From the IMG/VR virus record IMGVR_UViG_3300024302_000020, positions 1 to 40,115 of that record: 40,115 nucleotides of DNA; one strand, 5' to 3'. The position numbers and the translations under genes are program-made. The notes under the pieces are model-generated. The model saw nothing but the letters and a program-made list of their open reading frames with translations. It did no database searches and was not told the origin of the DNA. The DNA comes from a virus. This document shows positions 24,813 through 32,466 of this stretch, piece after piece (within the stretch, counting starts at the first letter, position 1; the number at the start of each line of letters is the position of its first letter).

Positions 24813-27225
24813 CGCTCCAACTCCTAGTTAATACCTTATTAAATCGTCCTTCCCTTATAAATTCTATCGATGATGGATGTTGTCCTAATTCTTGCAAGTC
24901 TATTGCAATATAATCAAGTGATGAAAAATCATCGTTATACGTGCCAGATTTAAAAAAAATTTCTTGAAGTAATTGCCTCGCTTTTGAGCCGGCATAACCA
25001 TCATGGGTAACGCATAAATACTCAGTGACTGGGGGATCAGATAGCGCACCATAATAAGTGACTGCTAACATCTCCTTGCCGGATGCTTTTGATATATGCT
25101 TCCTCCATATCCAACTGGTGACCTCTATCTCTGTACCTTCTATCCCCATGATGTCGTCATCTCTGAGTGAAAGCTTTGGCTTTTCTGGTAATGGAAATGG
25201 CTCTCCACATGCAGGGCAGACGGTCACTGATATATAGACAATCTCCCCACATTCGTCACATATTTTTACCGGTGCTTCACCCGTGCCTTCACCTTTTTTA
25301 TTCGGTGGGGTAATATTGGTTATCGGCCCATGCGCTTCAACCACGCCTGCAAAATCCAGAACTAAGCAATGGTCTGTGTGCGATTTAGGACGCATTCCCC
25401 TGCCTGCCATTTGAACATACAGGCTGGCTGACATTGTGGGCCTCAGCATAGCGATAAGATCGATGTCTGGGTAATCAAAGCCTGTCGTTAAAACATTTGC
25501 ATTCGTTAACGCTTGTATCTTACCTGTTTTGAAATCCTCAATGATTTGCGCTCTTTCTTTCTGCTTTGTCTCACCGGTAATACATTCAGCAATAACGCCA
25601 TTATCAATCAATATATCTCTTATATGGAATGCGTGTTCCACACCAGAGCAGAAAAACAACCAAGCTTTCCTATCTTGTGCAAGTTTAATCACTTCTTGCA
25701 CTACCTCCTGATTAGTCTGGTCATTATCAACTGCTGCATGAAGTTCAGACTCTATAAATTCACCCCCCCTCTTATGTACTTGGCTAGTATCGAGCTTGAT
25801 ACTTGTTATTTTTGACCTCAGTGGCGATAAAAAACCTTGTTCTATCAATTGTTCAATAGAGACGGGATTAATCAATTCATCAAATAATGCAGGCTCGTCA
25901 GTAATTAATCCGTGCCCCAATCTGTAAGGCGTGGCCGTCAATCCAATCACTCTCAATAATGGGTTAATAGCGAGCAACTCGCTCAACAGCAATCTATATC
26001 CGCCCTCATTTTTATGGCTGACAAGATGGCAATTATGAACAGCTACATCATTAGCGAAGTAAGAAGGATGTCCACTGACTTGAATGTTGAAAACAAGTGT
26101 AGGGCTTTCTCGTTTCTCACACGAAACACTGACCAACCTAATTTTGTTAGAAATTCTGTTTTCTTTAAATCTTTTTCTTGAGAAAGAATAGTTCCGTGAC
26201 TTCCACCATCCAATTCTATTGCTATCATAAGCTTTTGATTCCCTATATCTACTTTGTAACAATTCGGATATATTCCATTTCGATGCCCTGCATGTGTCTT
26301 TATTGGAAACTCCGCAGTCCAACCATCTCCCAATGCGTGAAGTAATGCTAATTGTGGCAAAGATAGCAATTGCCCGTTCCCTCCACGATTTATAGGCTTG
26401 TGTTTCAATTCCTTTAGCCTCTTGCTTATCTTTTGTCTTGCTTGTGATGTCAATACAGTCGGATGTGATCTCTTTGCACACTTTATTGAGCAAAAATTTT
26501 GCTTGTTCCAGAGAGGTTCTGGTTGAGCTGATTTTATCTTCCCATCTACAATCTTTATCCAAGGTTTGAACTTGTTTCCACAAAGACCGCATACTTTCGA
26601 TGCTGAATAAATCCTCTCCGTTCTCCAAGGCTTTAGCTTCAACCCATCCTCTGTTTGTGAAGAATTTATGGTTTTCTGTACATTGGATTGTTTTTCCATT
26701 ACTTAACTCCAGTTTATATAAATCATTTGTGGTTTTGCATGAAGTTGCCTCAACAACTCCAACTCCGCATTGATTATATACTATGTCGCCACATCTCACC
26801 TTGTCAATATCAATATATCCATTAGGAGTAGATATTTGTGTTCCTTTTACAAAACACTCATCTATTATCACCAGGTCAATATGCCCTATCTGTTCTGCTT
26901 TATTTCTAACAGATTGAATGCCTGCAAAAGTGATTGGCTCTCCTAGCTGCTTCATTCTGAGACTGGATGAGTAAATCCCCAAGGGCGCACCTGGCCAGTG
27001 CTGCATCATTTTCTCTGCATTTTGAGATATTAATTCCTTTACATGTGTCAGCATTAATACACGGGTTTCGGGCCAACTGTGTAGTGCATCTTTACATAGA
27101 GCGGCAACTATATGGCTTTTGCCTGATCCTGTAGGTAACACCAAGCAGGGATTGCCCTTATTTTTTTCGTTAAACCATTTATACAAGTCATCAATGGCAC
27201 GTTGTTGATATTCTCTTAATTTCAT
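24805..27225 (-). CDS. SF2 DEAH-type helicase, interrupted by an intein
   Basis: The 806-residue precursor would splice to a 531-residue superfamily 2 helicase. Walker A is PTGSGKS (31-37). The Walker B/DEAH box is DE|CH, split between E123 and C399 by a 275-residue intein (124-398). Motif III is TATP (429-432), and motif VI is QMAGRGMRP (about 604-612). A Cys4 zinc knuckle (CDECG/CPACG, about 655-672) follows. The start overlaps the nuclease gene stop (ATGA), and GGAGG precedes it by 7 bases. Place among Sak4, DUF669 and exonuclease genes points to phage replication/recombination. Without splicing, the ATPase centre would be disrupted. Confidence 0.9.
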   Translation of the reverse strand: MKLREYQQRAIDDLYKWFNEKNKGNPCLVLPTGSGKSHIVAALCKDALHSWPETRVLMLTHVKELISQNAEKMMQHWPGAPLGIYSSSLRMKQLGEPITFAGIQSVRNKAEQIGHIDLVIIDECFVKGTQISTPNGYIDIDKVRCGDIVYNQCGVGVVEATSCKTTNDLYKLELSNGKTIQCTENHKFFTNRGWVEAKALENGEDLFSIESMRSLWKQVQTLDKDCRWEDKISSTRTSLEQAKFLLNKVCKEITSDCIDITSKTKDKQEAKGIETQAYKSWRERAIAIFATISITSRIGRWLDCGVSNKDTCRASKWNISELLQSRYRESKAYDSNRIGWWKSRNYSFSRKRFKENRISNKIRLVSVSCEKRESPTLVFNIQVSGHPSYFANDVAVHNCHLVSHKNEGGYRLLLSELLAINPLLRVIGLTATPYRLGHGLITDEPALFDELINPVSIEQLIEQGFLSPLRSKITSIKLDTSQVHKRGGEFIESELHAAVDNDQTNQEVVQEVIKLAQDRKAWLFFCSGVEHAFHIRDILIDNGVIAECITGETKQKERAQIIEDFKTGKIQALTNANVLTTGFDYPDIDLIAMLRPTMSASLYVQMAGRGMRPKSHTDHCLVLDFAGVVEAHGPITNITPPNKKGEGTGEAPVKICDECGEIVYISVTVCPACGEPFPLPEKPKLSLRDDDIMGIEGTEIEVTSWIWRKHISKASGKEMLAVTYYGALSDPPVTEYLCVTHDGYAGSKARQLLQEIFFKSGTYNDDFSSLDYIAIDLQELGQHPSSIEFIREGRFNKVLTRSWSDV
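26032..26856 (-). mobile_element. Class 1 mini-intein in the helicase DEAH box
   Basis: The 825-bp insert encodes 275 residues. Splicing residues are all present: Cys1 (block A, CFVKGTQISTPNGYIDIDKV), block B TENH with the catalytic H63, block F LVFNIQVSGHPSYFANDVA, and block G ending His274-Asn275 followed by extein Cys. It lies between E and C of the helicase DECH motif, a conserved nucleotide-binding site of the kind inteins favour. The frame has no recognisable LAGLIDADG or HNH nuclease between blocks B and F. The linker (about residues 85-245) looks like the by-product of another gene read in the +1 frame. Confidence 0.92.
26043..26699 (-). CDS. Vsr/DUF559-like homing endonuclease overprinted inside the intein
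   Basis: A 218-codon gene lies wholly within the intein DNA, on the same strand, in the +1 frame. GGAG stands 7 bases before its ATG, in codons that encode intein block B (ELSNGKT). Residues 37-74 hold CxxC and CxxxC (C37, C40, C70, C74), a zinc finger-like region. Residues 148-196 carry YKVDIG, IAIELDGGSH and KDLKKTEFLTKLGWSVFRVRN, the strand-helix-strand pattern of Vsr-like/DUF559 nucleases in the PD-(D/E)xK superfamily. Candidate catalytic residues are D151, E162, D164, H168 and D177. It ends 11 bases before the intein end. Inferred role: cutting intein-free helicase alleles to drive homing. Confidence 0.82.
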   Translation of the reverse strand: MEKQSNVQKTINSSQTEDGLKLKPWRTERIYSASKVCGLCGNKFKPWIKIVDGKIKSAQPEPLWNKQNFCSIKCAKRSHPTVLTSQARQKISKRLKELKHKPINRGGNGQLLSLPQLALLHALGDGWTAEFPIKTHAGHRNGIYPNCYKVDIGNQKLMIAIELDGGSHGTILSQEKDLKKTEFLTKLGWSVFRVRNEKALHLFSTFKSVDILLTSLMM

Positions 27226-28238
27226 CCCACTATCCTCCCATTAAATGTGGTCCTCAACTCTTCAAATCCATCCTCAGGGTGAGCGCAATAATGCGGATTA
27301 GCCAGTATCTCAGATGATTTGTATCCTGCATCGCCATTGATTACATCAGACCCCTCAATCACATAAATAGCACTGCTATCAGTCCCATCTTTTCTCTTGT
27401 ACGGGACGAGATCAGGATGTAACACATGTGAATCACATCCAGTATGCTGGTAATCAACAGGTATCTTACCTGCTTTATGCAGCTCACACCGCCATGTGCT
27501 ATCCTGCATGGGTGTTGAATGAGCGCATGTTCTACAGTTAACGTGCTGTGTTGTTTTGGTTTTGTGACAAAACTCATGGGCAGAGCAAAACTTGCACTCA
27601 TACCAACTTGGGTCTGAACTGAGCGGCTCTGGCATTCTATCCAGACCAACGATTCTATGGCCACGATCTACATATCTCTGTGCAAATTCTTTGTCTAATT
27701 TTATCCGCTCAGTATAGATCCGGTCATCATTCTTGCAGACTGCATAATATAAGGCTCTATCTACTTCAGCTCCCAGCATATAGACTTGCATCTGTACATA
27801 ATGCAGCGGTTTGGATTTCTGTACCCCACTCTTGAGTACATCGTTAAAAGATTTAAGCGCGTGTGTCTTTGCTTCTAGTATGTGCTTAGTATTCATCGCC
27901 CCAGGTACACCAAAAGAAATAACTCCATCCATACTACCGGAAACATGGAAACCAAAGTCAACTCTAGACTGGTTAGAGGTGGTGTTATCTATATGCACAC
28001 CCATTGCCCTTAAATCAGAAACAATCGTTTTTTCTTCGTTATGACCACGCCTGAACAATCTTAGTATCCTGCCTGGGAACTGCTCCTGTACCGCCCAGCG
28101 AAAGCCAAGCCATAAGTATCGATCGCAATTATGCCCCAGTCCTGAAACACCCATATGGGGTCTAGGCTTTTCTTTTCTTGCTTCGTGTGCTGCGTCAATA
28201 GAAGCTTCAACGCTGTTATCCATCTCTGGTATTTTCAT
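27222..28238 (-). CDS. PD-(D/E)xK exonuclease, RecB/Cas4-like
   Basis: The ATG at 28238 is preferred (GGGG 6 bases upstream), giving 338 residues. The nuclease core is H98, GSMDG (D104), then HILEAKTH with E122 and K124, followed by YVQMQVYM. This H-D-ExK-Q order is typical of RecB-family nucleases. A C-terminal Cys cluster (C215, C218, C224, C235, C238, C251, C268) may bind an iron-sulfur cluster or zinc, as in Cas4-like enzymes. With Sak4 and DUF669 neighbours it probably processes DNA ends for recombination. It is translationally coupled to the helicase. Confidence 0.8.
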   Translation of the reverse strand: MKIPEMDNSVEASIDAAHEARKEKPRPHMGVSGLGHNCDRYLWLGFRWAVQEQFPGRILRLFRRGHNEEKTIVSDLRAMGVHIDNTTSNQSRVDFGFHVSGSMDGVISFGVPGAMNTKHILEAKTHALKSFNDVLKSGVQKSKPLHYVQMQVYMLGAEVDRALYYAVCKNDDRIYTERIKLDKEFAQRYVDRGHRIVGLDRMPEPLSSDPSWYECKFCSAHEFCHKTKTTQHVNCRTCAHSTPMQDSTWRCELHKAGKIPVDYQHTGCDSHVLHPDLVPYKRKDGTDSSAIYVIEGSDVINGDAGYKSSEILANPHYCAHPEDGFEELRTTFNGRIVG

Positions 28239-28260
28239 ATCATGCCCCAAAATAATAAGA

Positions 28261-28278
28261 GTGGGGGTTTCCCCCCAC
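28261..28278 (-). terminator. GC-rich hairpin between exonuclease and DUF669 genes
   Basis: GTGGGGG and CCCCCAC can pair around a small loop. On the minus strand it is followed by TCTTATTATTTT, a weak T tract, so it may act as a partial terminator within the operon and lower expression of the downstream nuclease/helicase genes. Confidence 0.45.
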
Positions 28279-28291
28279 GCCGTTTTATGAC

Positions 28292-28756
28292 TTAGCTATT
28301 TGCCCATGGTGGTGCTTCTGCTTTTGCAGCTTTGGGTAATGTGGGAAGAGATCCTGTTATGGCCTTAAAACCACTGACATCATTTGATGCCGCGTAATTG
28401 TCATTCTCAGCGGTGACCTTTAATTTAATGGATAAATCACCTCCAATAAGCTGGTCAGTGTCGTTGACTTTGGTTAGGCCAATCGCTCGCATGATGTTTC
28501 CTAGCTGCTGACGGCCTATTTCTTCTGCCTTTGGATTAGGGTTCTTGATGTTTAAGTTGCCAAACACAAATCTCCCCTGATGTGACGGCCCGGTGATTCC
28601 ATACTTCACTGAGATATACTTGCCAGTCCCTGCTTTTGTCGTGCGTACTTCTGCATCAGCAATACTCGCGGTATACCAGCCTGGTGGAAGTGGCTCAAAG
28701 CTATTTGTATCAACAGGTAGTTCGTCTAAATTGATTTCTTCTTCTAAGAATGACAT
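28292..28756 (-). CDS. DUF669-family, ssDNA-binding-like protein
   Basis: This 154-residue protein matches DUF669: PPGWYTASIADAEVRTTKAGTGKYISVKYGI, then GRFVFGNLNIKNPNPKAEEIGRQQLG, then GGDLSIKLKV and a C-terminal APPWANS. Members resemble OB-fold single-strand-binding proteins and lie next to Sak4-type ATPases. It likely coats single-stranded phage DNA and helps recombinase loading. Its ATG overlaps the previous stop by one base. Confidence 0.75.
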   Translation of the reverse strand: MSFLEEEINLDELPVDTNSFEPLPPGWYTASIADAEVRTTKAGTGKYISVKYGITGPSHQGRFVFGNLNIKNPNPKAEEIGRQQLGNIMRAIGLTKVNDTDQLIGGDLSIKLKVTAENDNYAASNDVSGFKAITGSLPTLPKAAKAEAPPWANS

Positions 28757-29142
28757 TATATTTCCTTGGTTATTTTAAATGATGGTCTGCTTGGTTTAGA
28801 TGTCACAGCATCTAATAGCGGGCCGGTTATCTCTTCTGAGCTATTCATCCATGCCTTCATATCAATAGTGGGCGTCCACTTTAATAAATAAGATAGATGG
28901 TCTGACAGCCCATTTTCTGCTGCAAGTTCTTGTACTAATTTTGCATCCACTTTGCGCGTGATTCTACCGGTCACTTTGATAATATATCCACATGATTCAG
29001 TCGTATCAACGCCTTCTAAACTTTCCTTAATTCCGATGAGTGCTACCATCTTATCTTCTATTTCTCTCCTTTTCTTTATCGCCTCTACTTCCTGTTCTTT
29101 AGAGCGAACCCATAACCGAGTTAACTCTTCAAATTCATCCAT
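28756..29142 (-). CDS. Phage recombination-region protein, 128 aa
   Basis: This protein has an N-terminal coiled coil (RSKEQEVEAIKKRREIEDKMVALIG) followed by a small beta part (GYIIKVTGRITRKVDAKLVQEL) and a C-terminal FKITKEI. Proteins with this layout often sit between a phage RecA-like ATPase and a DUF669 gene, suggesting an accessory role in recombination. Enzymatic motifs are absent. Confidence 0.55.
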   Translation of the reverse strand: MDEFEELTRLWVRSKEQEVEAIKKRREIEDKMVALIGIKESLEGVDTTESCGYIIKVTGRITRKVDAKLVQELAAENGLSDHLSYLLKWTPTIDMKAWMNSSEEITGPLLDAVTSKPSRPSFKITKEI

Positions 29143-29813
29143 TATTCACCTCCAATTTTTGTAATGATTTCACCAATATCCGGTTGCTCCCATGATTGAA
29201 GCTTTCCTGATCTGTCTTTTGCTAGCCATAAGCCGTCTGAGTCACACATTAGAGCTCTCTGAGCAATACCGTCTGCATCTTTTTCAACTCTTAGTGCAAC
29301 GACTAAGTCAAAGAAGTACGGCAACGCCTGCCCCACTTTGTTACCAGCCATGGATGGCGCGTAGAGCATCCTTCCTGACTCGTCTTGTGATTTCTCTACC
29401 TTGGCTGTCATTAATACATTCTTACCTTTAAGGTCACGGAATGAACGGATCAGAGCTAGCATCTGCACGGCCATCTCGCCATACGCTGCACGACCGTCTT
29501 TGTTCAGTGTTTTTTCATGTATTAAAATCACTTCTGATATTTCAGAAAGTGAGTCTATAATGACAGAATCATATTTTTCGCCTTCTTTGGAAATAAGCCA
29601 GGCGTATGCTTCCTTTAAGTCATCCATGCTTTTTACTTCTATATAAGGAATGCTTGCATCTTTTATTGATAATAAGCCCCCTTCTGCACTGATAATGACA
29701 GGGTTTGGCATAGTAGTGGATAGTGTTGTCTTACCAACACCTGCATGACCGTACACCAATATCTTTACACCGTCAGAATGCGCGTCCGCTGTGTTTTTTA
29801 AGTCTATCGACAT
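29142..29813 (-). CDS. Sak4-like RecA-type ATPase (phage nucleotide-binding protein)
   Basis: From the ATG at 29813 (GAGGTG upstream; a GTG at 29822 is possible) this gives 223 residues. Walker A is GHAGVGKTT, Walker B is YDSVIIDSLSE, and KNVLMTAKVEKS and ALPYFFDLVVAL follow in the order typical of AAA_24/Sak4 proteins. These RecA-like single-strand annealing or exchange factors replace RecA in many phages. It leads the minus-strand replication operon and is driven by the divergent promoter region upstream. Confidence 0.82.
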   Translation of the reverse strand: MSIDLKNTADAHSDGVKILVYGHAGVGKTTLSTTMPNPVIISAEGGLLSIKDASIPYIEVKSMDDLKEAYAWLISKEGEKYDSVIIDSLSEISEVILIHEKTLNKDGRAAYGEMAVQMLALIRSFRDLKGKNVLMTAKVEKSQDESGRMLYAPSMAGNKVGQALPYFFDLVVALRVEKDADGIAQRALMCDSDGLWLAKDRSGKLQSWEQPDIGEIITKIGGE

Positions 29814-29868
29814 CTTGTTCACCTCTGTTATGAGCAGGTTGGAAAATTCCGGTTAGCTCTTGAGTACC

Positions 29869-29896
29869 ATTATAACTAAAAAAAATAAAAAGTAAA
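29869..29896 (-). promoter_or_regulatory. Predicted minus-strand early promoter
   Basis: On the minus strand, TTTACT (29896-29891) is followed after 16 bases by TATAAT (29874-29869). It would transcribe the Sak4-to-VRR-NUC operon. The -35 box sits inside the left half of an inverted repeat, so a repressor bound there would block it. Confidence 0.55.
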
Positions 29897-29937
29897 CATT
29901 TTTTTGTAAATAAGCTATAATGATTTAGTGTTTACTT
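29890..29937. promoter_or_regulatory. Candidate operator, inverted repeat
   Basis: AAGTAAACA at 29890-29898 is mirrored by TGTTTACTT at 29929-29937, a perfect 9-bp inverted pair 30 bases apart. The left arm overlaps both -35 boxes and the right arm lies just past the plus-strand -10. This fits an operator for the adjacent HTH protein, possibly with DNA looping. Confidence 0.5.
29893..29921 (+). promoter_or_regulatory. Predicted plus-strand early promoter
   Basis: TAAACA (29893-29898) and a perfect TATAAT (29916-29921) are 17 bases apart. Transcription would start near 29928 and enter the HTH gene and the primase-helicase. The -35 overlaps the operator arm shared with the opposite promoter. 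Confidence 0.55.
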
Positions 29938-29953
29938 AAATGAGGGTTATAAA

Positions 29954-30130
29954 ATGATGGAATTAGAAGAAATACGAAATAAGCTACAAGACAGAAGAGT
30001 TCTCATGGTTGCAGAGGCAACGGGGCTGCACTTCAACACGGTCAGGAATGTGCGGGACAATGTAAATGCCAATCCTACTTATAATGTGATGGTGTCACTC
30101 TCAAAATATCTAGAGGAAAAATATGACTGA
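29954..30130 (+). CDS. Small Cro-like HTH protein, 58 aa
   Basis: This 58-residue protein starts with GAGGG upstream and contains a helix-turn-helix: VAEATGLHFNTVRNVRDN (about residues 19-36), in the pattern of Cro/CI-type or plasmid regulators. Its size and place, first gene after a divergent promoter with an inverted repeat, support an early switch regulator. It overlaps the primase-helicase start by 8 bases, so both are probably made from the same message. Confidence 0.65.
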   Translation: MMELEEIRNKLQDRRVLMVAEATGLHFNTVRNVRDNVNANPTYNVMVSLSKYLEEKYD

Positions 30131-32150
30131 TATAACGGGGATAACGAATGGGCCTTTTACTCTAGAAGATAAGTTTATAGAGAGCCCAGAAAACCAACTC
30201 AGAAATGCCATGCTAGATGCTGGGATTGAACCCCCTAGAGCACTTTATCTGGATGGCAATATCCACCGCTTTAGTACGAATTCAAAGGGACAGTCAGGCC
30301 ATGGAGACAAGCCAGGATGGTATGTTTGTTTCAGTGACTCTATTCCTGCCGGACGATTTGGGGACTGGCGATCTGGTATTGAAATGTCATTTCGTGGCGA
30401 TATTGGCAGGAAGTTTACTGTTGCTGAAGAGATGGTGCATGCCCGTAGACTCTCAGAAGCAATGGCGCAGCGTGATCTGGAGCGTGATAAAAAGCACGAA
30501 CTGACAGAAAAGGTTGTTGAAAAGATTTGGGATAATTGCCTTGAATCCGACCCACAGCACCCTTACTTACAGAAAAAACGCATCCAAAGTCACAGATCAA
30601 GAGTGACGGGCGATGGTCGTTTAGTTGTTCCCTTGCGAGATATAGATGGTGCGATCTCAACCCTTCAATATATCTCAGGCGATGGCTCTAAGCTCTATCA
30701 CAAAGGTGGTTCGACCTCCGGTAAGTTTTGGACAATCGGGAATAACGACAACTTTAAAACCCTGTACATCGCTGAAGGGTTCGCAACAGCAGCGACTATC
30801 CATGAGCAGACCGGTGATAACTGTATTGTTGCCTATTCTGCATCTAATCTCGTGCCTGTAACAGGTTTGATTAGAGAAAAGTATGGAATAGCACTGGAAA
30901 TAATTATCATCGCTGACAACGATGCTAGTGGAGTAGGGATGAAATATGCAGAAAAAGCTAGTGCCACACACGGGGCTAGAATTGTCATGCCCCCCAATGA
31001 GGGTGATGCCAACGATTTTGTCAATGCGGGTGGTGATTTCATGAACCTGGTGTCACCAAGGTCAGATGAATGGCTTGTCCCAGCAGACGATTTAAGTGCG
31101 CAACCCGCTCCATTAAAATGGATGGTGAGGGGCTGGATACAAGAAAATGCGCTTATCATGGTGCATGGCCCGAGTGGTGGCGGAAAGACATTCATGGTGT
31201 TAGACCAGTTATTATCTATTGCAGCAGGATTGCCAGACTGGGCAGGGTGTAAAGTGAAAGCTGGGACCGTGGTTTACTTTGCGGGAGAGGGTCACCACGG
31301 TTTGCGAGGTAGAATTGCAGCTTGGAAACACCATAACATCGTAGATACGTTGGATATGTGGGTCAGCAAAGACGGTTGTGATCTGAATACACCTACTGGC
31401 TATCAGCGCGTCAGAGAGAGTCTTATAAAATTAACATCACCTCCTAAAGTCATTGTCTTTGACACACTACATCGTTTTTTATTAGGTGACGAGAACTCTG
31501 CACAGGACGCTAAAACAATGCTGGACGCTTGCAGTTTATTAATGAATGAGTTTCTCTGCTCTGTGATATTAGTTCACCATACTGGCGTGTCCTCGGAAGC
31601 ACAGCACAGGGCTCGTGGCTCTTCTGCCTGGCGCGGGGCATTGGATATAGAAATCAGTATTGTGCCAGGGGATGAGGCCAGTCCGATGGAAATACACCAG
31701 AAAAAATCAAAGGACGCTGAGCTTGCGCATTCTATTTACGCTAATTTAGAAGGCGTGGATATACCAGGCTGGCGAGATGAAGATGGCGAGCAAGTATCCA
31801 GTGCCGTTTTAGATATTGTGGCAAACCCTAAAGAAGGGAAAAAGCAAGACCGGATGAAAGACAAAAAAGAAGAAAATCTCAATAAATTTAAAAAGTATGT
31901 TGAGAGAGCATTTTTTGCCAGTCATTGTGAGCTAAGAGATGGCCTTCCCTATGTGAGCAGATCGGCGATTCTTGAACTGTTAACCAAGGATAAAATTGGA
32001 AGTGAGCGAACCATTGAGAACTGGATGTGCCCTGGAAGGAAGGGATCAATGATAAATGTTCTCATCGAAAATGAAGATATTACACCTTTTGAGCAGGGTT
32101 ATAAAGTCACCGGAGTGGAGCTTTCAACCCTATTACTATTATTAATGTAG
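30123..32150 (+). CDS. Toprim primase fused to RepA-like helicase
   Basis: This 675-residue replication protein has a primase Toprim part and a hexameric-type ATPase. Toprim motifs are LYIAEGFATAATI (about 214-226) and IIIADNDASGVGMKYAE (about 261-277), where E218 and DND would bind metal. Walker A is GPSGGGKT (349-356), and Walker B lies in KVIVFDTLHRF. A VILVHHTG segment and a HRARGSSAWRG block follow, as in RepA/AAA_25 helicases. The C-terminal 110 residues are a charged linker and small domain. No DNA polymerase is seen in the window, so host polymerase is probably recruited. Confidence 0.85.
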   Translation: MTDITGITNGPFTLEDKFIESPENQLRNAMLDAGIEPPRALYLDGNIHRFSTNSKGQSGHGDKPGWYVCFSDSIPAGRFGDWRSGIEMSFRGDIGRKFTVAEEMVHARRLSEAMAQRDLERDKKHELTEKVVEKIWDNCLESDPQHPYLQKKRIQSHRSRVTGDGRLVVPLRDIDGAISTLQYISGDGSKLYHKGGSTSGKFWTIGNNDNFKTLYIAEGFATAATIHEQTGDNCIVAYSASNLVPVTGLIREKYGIALEIIIIADNDASGVGMKYAEKASATHGARIVMPPNEGDANDFVNAGGDFMNLVSPRSDEWLVPADDLSAQPAPLKWMVRGWIQENALIMVHGPSGGGKTFMVLDQLLSIAAGLPDWAGCKVKAGTVVYFAGEGHHGLRGRIAAWKHHNIVDTLDMWVSKDGCDLNTPTGYQRVRESLIKLTSPPKVIVFDTLHRFLLGDENSAQDAKTMLDACSLLMNEFLCSVILVHHTGVSSEAQHRARGSSAWRGALDIEISIVPGDEASPMEIHQKKSKDAELAHSIYANLEGVDIPGWRDEDGEQVSSAVLDIVANPKEGKKQDRMKDKKEENLNKFKKYVERAFFASHCELRDGLPYVSRSAILELLTKDKIGSERTIENWMCPGRKGSMINVLIENEDITPFEQGYKVTGVELSTLLLLLM

Positions 32151-32178
32151 GGTTGAATATGGGTAAAAAAGGGCTAAA

Positions 32179-32426
32179 AACCCCCTCAAAACGTGTTTAG
32201 GGGGCGTGTTAAAAAATAAGGCTGTTAAGTGGCCTATTTTTAGGAAAACCCCCTTGTACCCCCTCATGGAATTAAACTCTGGAGGCACTATAAATACTGG
32301 AAACCCCCTCACCCCCTCTTTAAAGAAACGCGCACAGGGGGTCAAAATTGACAAAGACAGTCAACAACCCCCCCCCTACTCTCTCCTACTTAAGTAGGAG
32401 AGATAGGAAGGGGGTTTGATTGTGGG
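32179..32426. other. Gene-free region with C/G-run iterons, candidate replication origin
   Basis: About 390 bases (32151-32541) follow the primase-helicase without a convincing gene. C5 runs occur at 32181, 32249, 32259, 32304 and 32312, a C9 run at 32368, and G5 runs at 32200, 32337 and 32410. Several share the unit A-CCCCC-T-C. The runs allow hairpins on either strand and G-quadruplex-like folding on the minus strand. Position beside a replication gene and iterated elements fit an origin; no experimental signal is available. Confidence 0.45.
32368..32414. repeat. Long palindrome with C-run/G-run arms
   Basis: The core 32380-32403 is a perfect 24-bp palindrome (arms TCTCTCCTAC and GTAGGAGAGA around TTAA). 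Outside it, CCTA pairs with TAGG after a one-base bulge, and C9 faces G5. The whole can form a stem of more than 18 pairs. It could end primase transcription or serve as a replication structure. Confidence 0.7.
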
Positions 32427-32466
32427 GCTTTTGTAGAGGCTTATCAATGTTTAATTAAAATAATAC

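Noticed and set aside
26032-26856. Split intein or frameshifted in-frame nuclease as explanation of the intein locus
   Set aside because: The intein frame is continuous from Cys1 to Asn275 with all motifs, and the nuclease frame has its own ATG and GGAG; a single indel would break one of the two intact frames.
32142-32354. Minus-strand reading frame of 70 codons in the same region
   Set aside because: It overlaps the end of the primase-helicase, lacks a ribosome site and reads through C/G runs; no family pattern.
32206-32397. Plus-strand reading frame of 63 codons in the gene-free region after the primase-helicase
   Set aside because: It starts with GTG without a ribosome site and its translation is dominated by C-run encoded Pro/Leu; structure of the DNA explains it better.
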